Assembly (NCBI GenBank): GCA_022360595.1
Contig: JAKSCN010000259.1
Coordinates: forward strand, 1 to 5,743
Reading direction: 5' to 3'
DNA length: 5,743 nucleotides
From: Chromatiales bacterium
Lineage (GTDB): Bacteria; Pseudomonadota; Gammaproteobacteria; Chromatiales; Chromatiaceae
Shown piece by piece: positions 5,401-5,743 of this stretch. Every line of letters begins with the position of its first letter. Position 1 is the first letter of the stretch. The notes beneath the pieces are model-generated. The model ran no database searches, was not told where the DNA came from, and worked only from the letters and a program-made list of their open reading frames with translations. The position numbers and the translations under genes were made by a program.

Positions 5401-5743
5401 ATGGCAATCGTCACTTTGCGCAACATTCAGCTCGGTTTTGGTGGGCCACTCCTGCTGGATGGTGTTGATTTGGCTATCGAAAAGGGCGAACGCATCTGCT
5501 TGCTGGGCCGTAACGGAGCCGGTAAATCGACTTTGATGAAGCTGATCGCCGGTGAGGTGGTGGCTGATGATGGGGAGCTCTCGATCCAGAATGGCGCGCG
5601 TATTACCCGCCTTACCCAGGAGGTGCCCACCGAGCTGAGTGGTAGTGTTTTTGATATCGTTGCCGGTGGATTGGGAGAGCTGGGGGATTTGGTGCGCGAC
5701 TATCACCATACCTCTCTGCAATTGGCCGAGAGCGGCGATGAGA
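5401..5743 (+). CDS. uup: ABC-F family ATPase Uup, N-terminal part (cut by window edge)
   Basis: The first 114 codons of an ABC-F ATPase; the frame is open to the window edge, so the gene is incomplete here rather than broken. The N-terminal ABC domain shows a Walker A motif GRNGAGKST at 36-44, in the context ERICLLGRNGAGKSTLMKLIAGE. It is followed by the Uup-like stretch GSVFDIVAGGLGEL and RDYHHTS. These resemble E. coli Uup (GSVYDFVAEGIEEQ...YHDIS, from memory) better than EttA or other ABC-F members. ABC-F proteins are soluble, have two ABC domains and act on the ribosome; Uup has also been linked to transposon-excision stability. Two purine-rich stretches precede the ATG: GAGGA at 5386-5390 (10 nt) and AGGAA at 5393-5397 (3 nt). 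The first has the better spacing. It is divergent from trpB2, with a 162-bp shared upstream region. Confidence 0.88.
   Translation, partial: MAIVTLRNIQLGFGGPLLLDGVDLAIEKGERICLLGRNGAGKSTLMKLIAGEVVADDGELSIQNGARITRLTQEVPTELSGSVFDIVAGGLGELGDLVRDYHHTSLQLAESGDE

Overview
The window looks like a chromosomal segment of a gammaproteobacterium. The best evidence is the start of a Uup-type ABC-F ATPase that closely resembles the gamma-proteobacterial proteins. The moderate GC content, strong Shine-Dalgarno sites and an FNR-like regulator fit this. A sulfur-oxidising or facultatively anaerobic lineage (Chromatiales-like) is a reasonable guess from the gene mix, but no marker here proves it. There are seven protein genes (one cut off at the right edge) and no rRNA, tRNA, CRISPR array or insertion sequence.

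Layout. Left (23-1390, minus) is a patatin-like phospholipase predicted to be a lipoprotein. Diverging from it is a LysE/RhtB amino-acid exporter (1489-2103, plus). Its last 14 bases overlap, tail to tail, the end of a minus-strand pair: a DUF6858-like small protein (2932-2540), then a NifX/NafY-fold cofactor-binding protein with a histidine-rich tail (2506-2090). Upstream of that pair is a 192-bp gene-free region, then a Crp/Fnr-family regulator (3829-3125, minus). Upstream of that is a TrpB2-type tryptophan synthase beta chain (5238-3889, minus). A divergent uup gene starts at 5401 and runs off the right end.

How the parts may work together. The most interesting element is in the gene-free region: a perfect inverted repeat, GCATTG-N8-CAATGC (3031-3050), with the TTG-N8-CAA geometry of an FNR-type operator. 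It is centred exactly 41.5 bp upstream of the transcription start predicted from a -10-like hexamer at 3006-3011. The neighbouring regulator keeps the E-xx-S-R recognition-helix residues that read such half-sites. This suggests that the Crp/Fnr protein, or a relative, activates the DUF6858-like/NifX-like pair as a class II promoter. The regulator has only three of the four cysteines of a classic [4Fe-4S] FNR, so the signal it senses is open. The trpB2 and regulator genes are 59 bp apart and probably co-transcribed, with a strong hairpin between them. No nif structural genes and no trpA are visible, so the NifX-like and TrpB2 proteins should not be read as evidence of nitrogen fixation or of a complete trp operon here.
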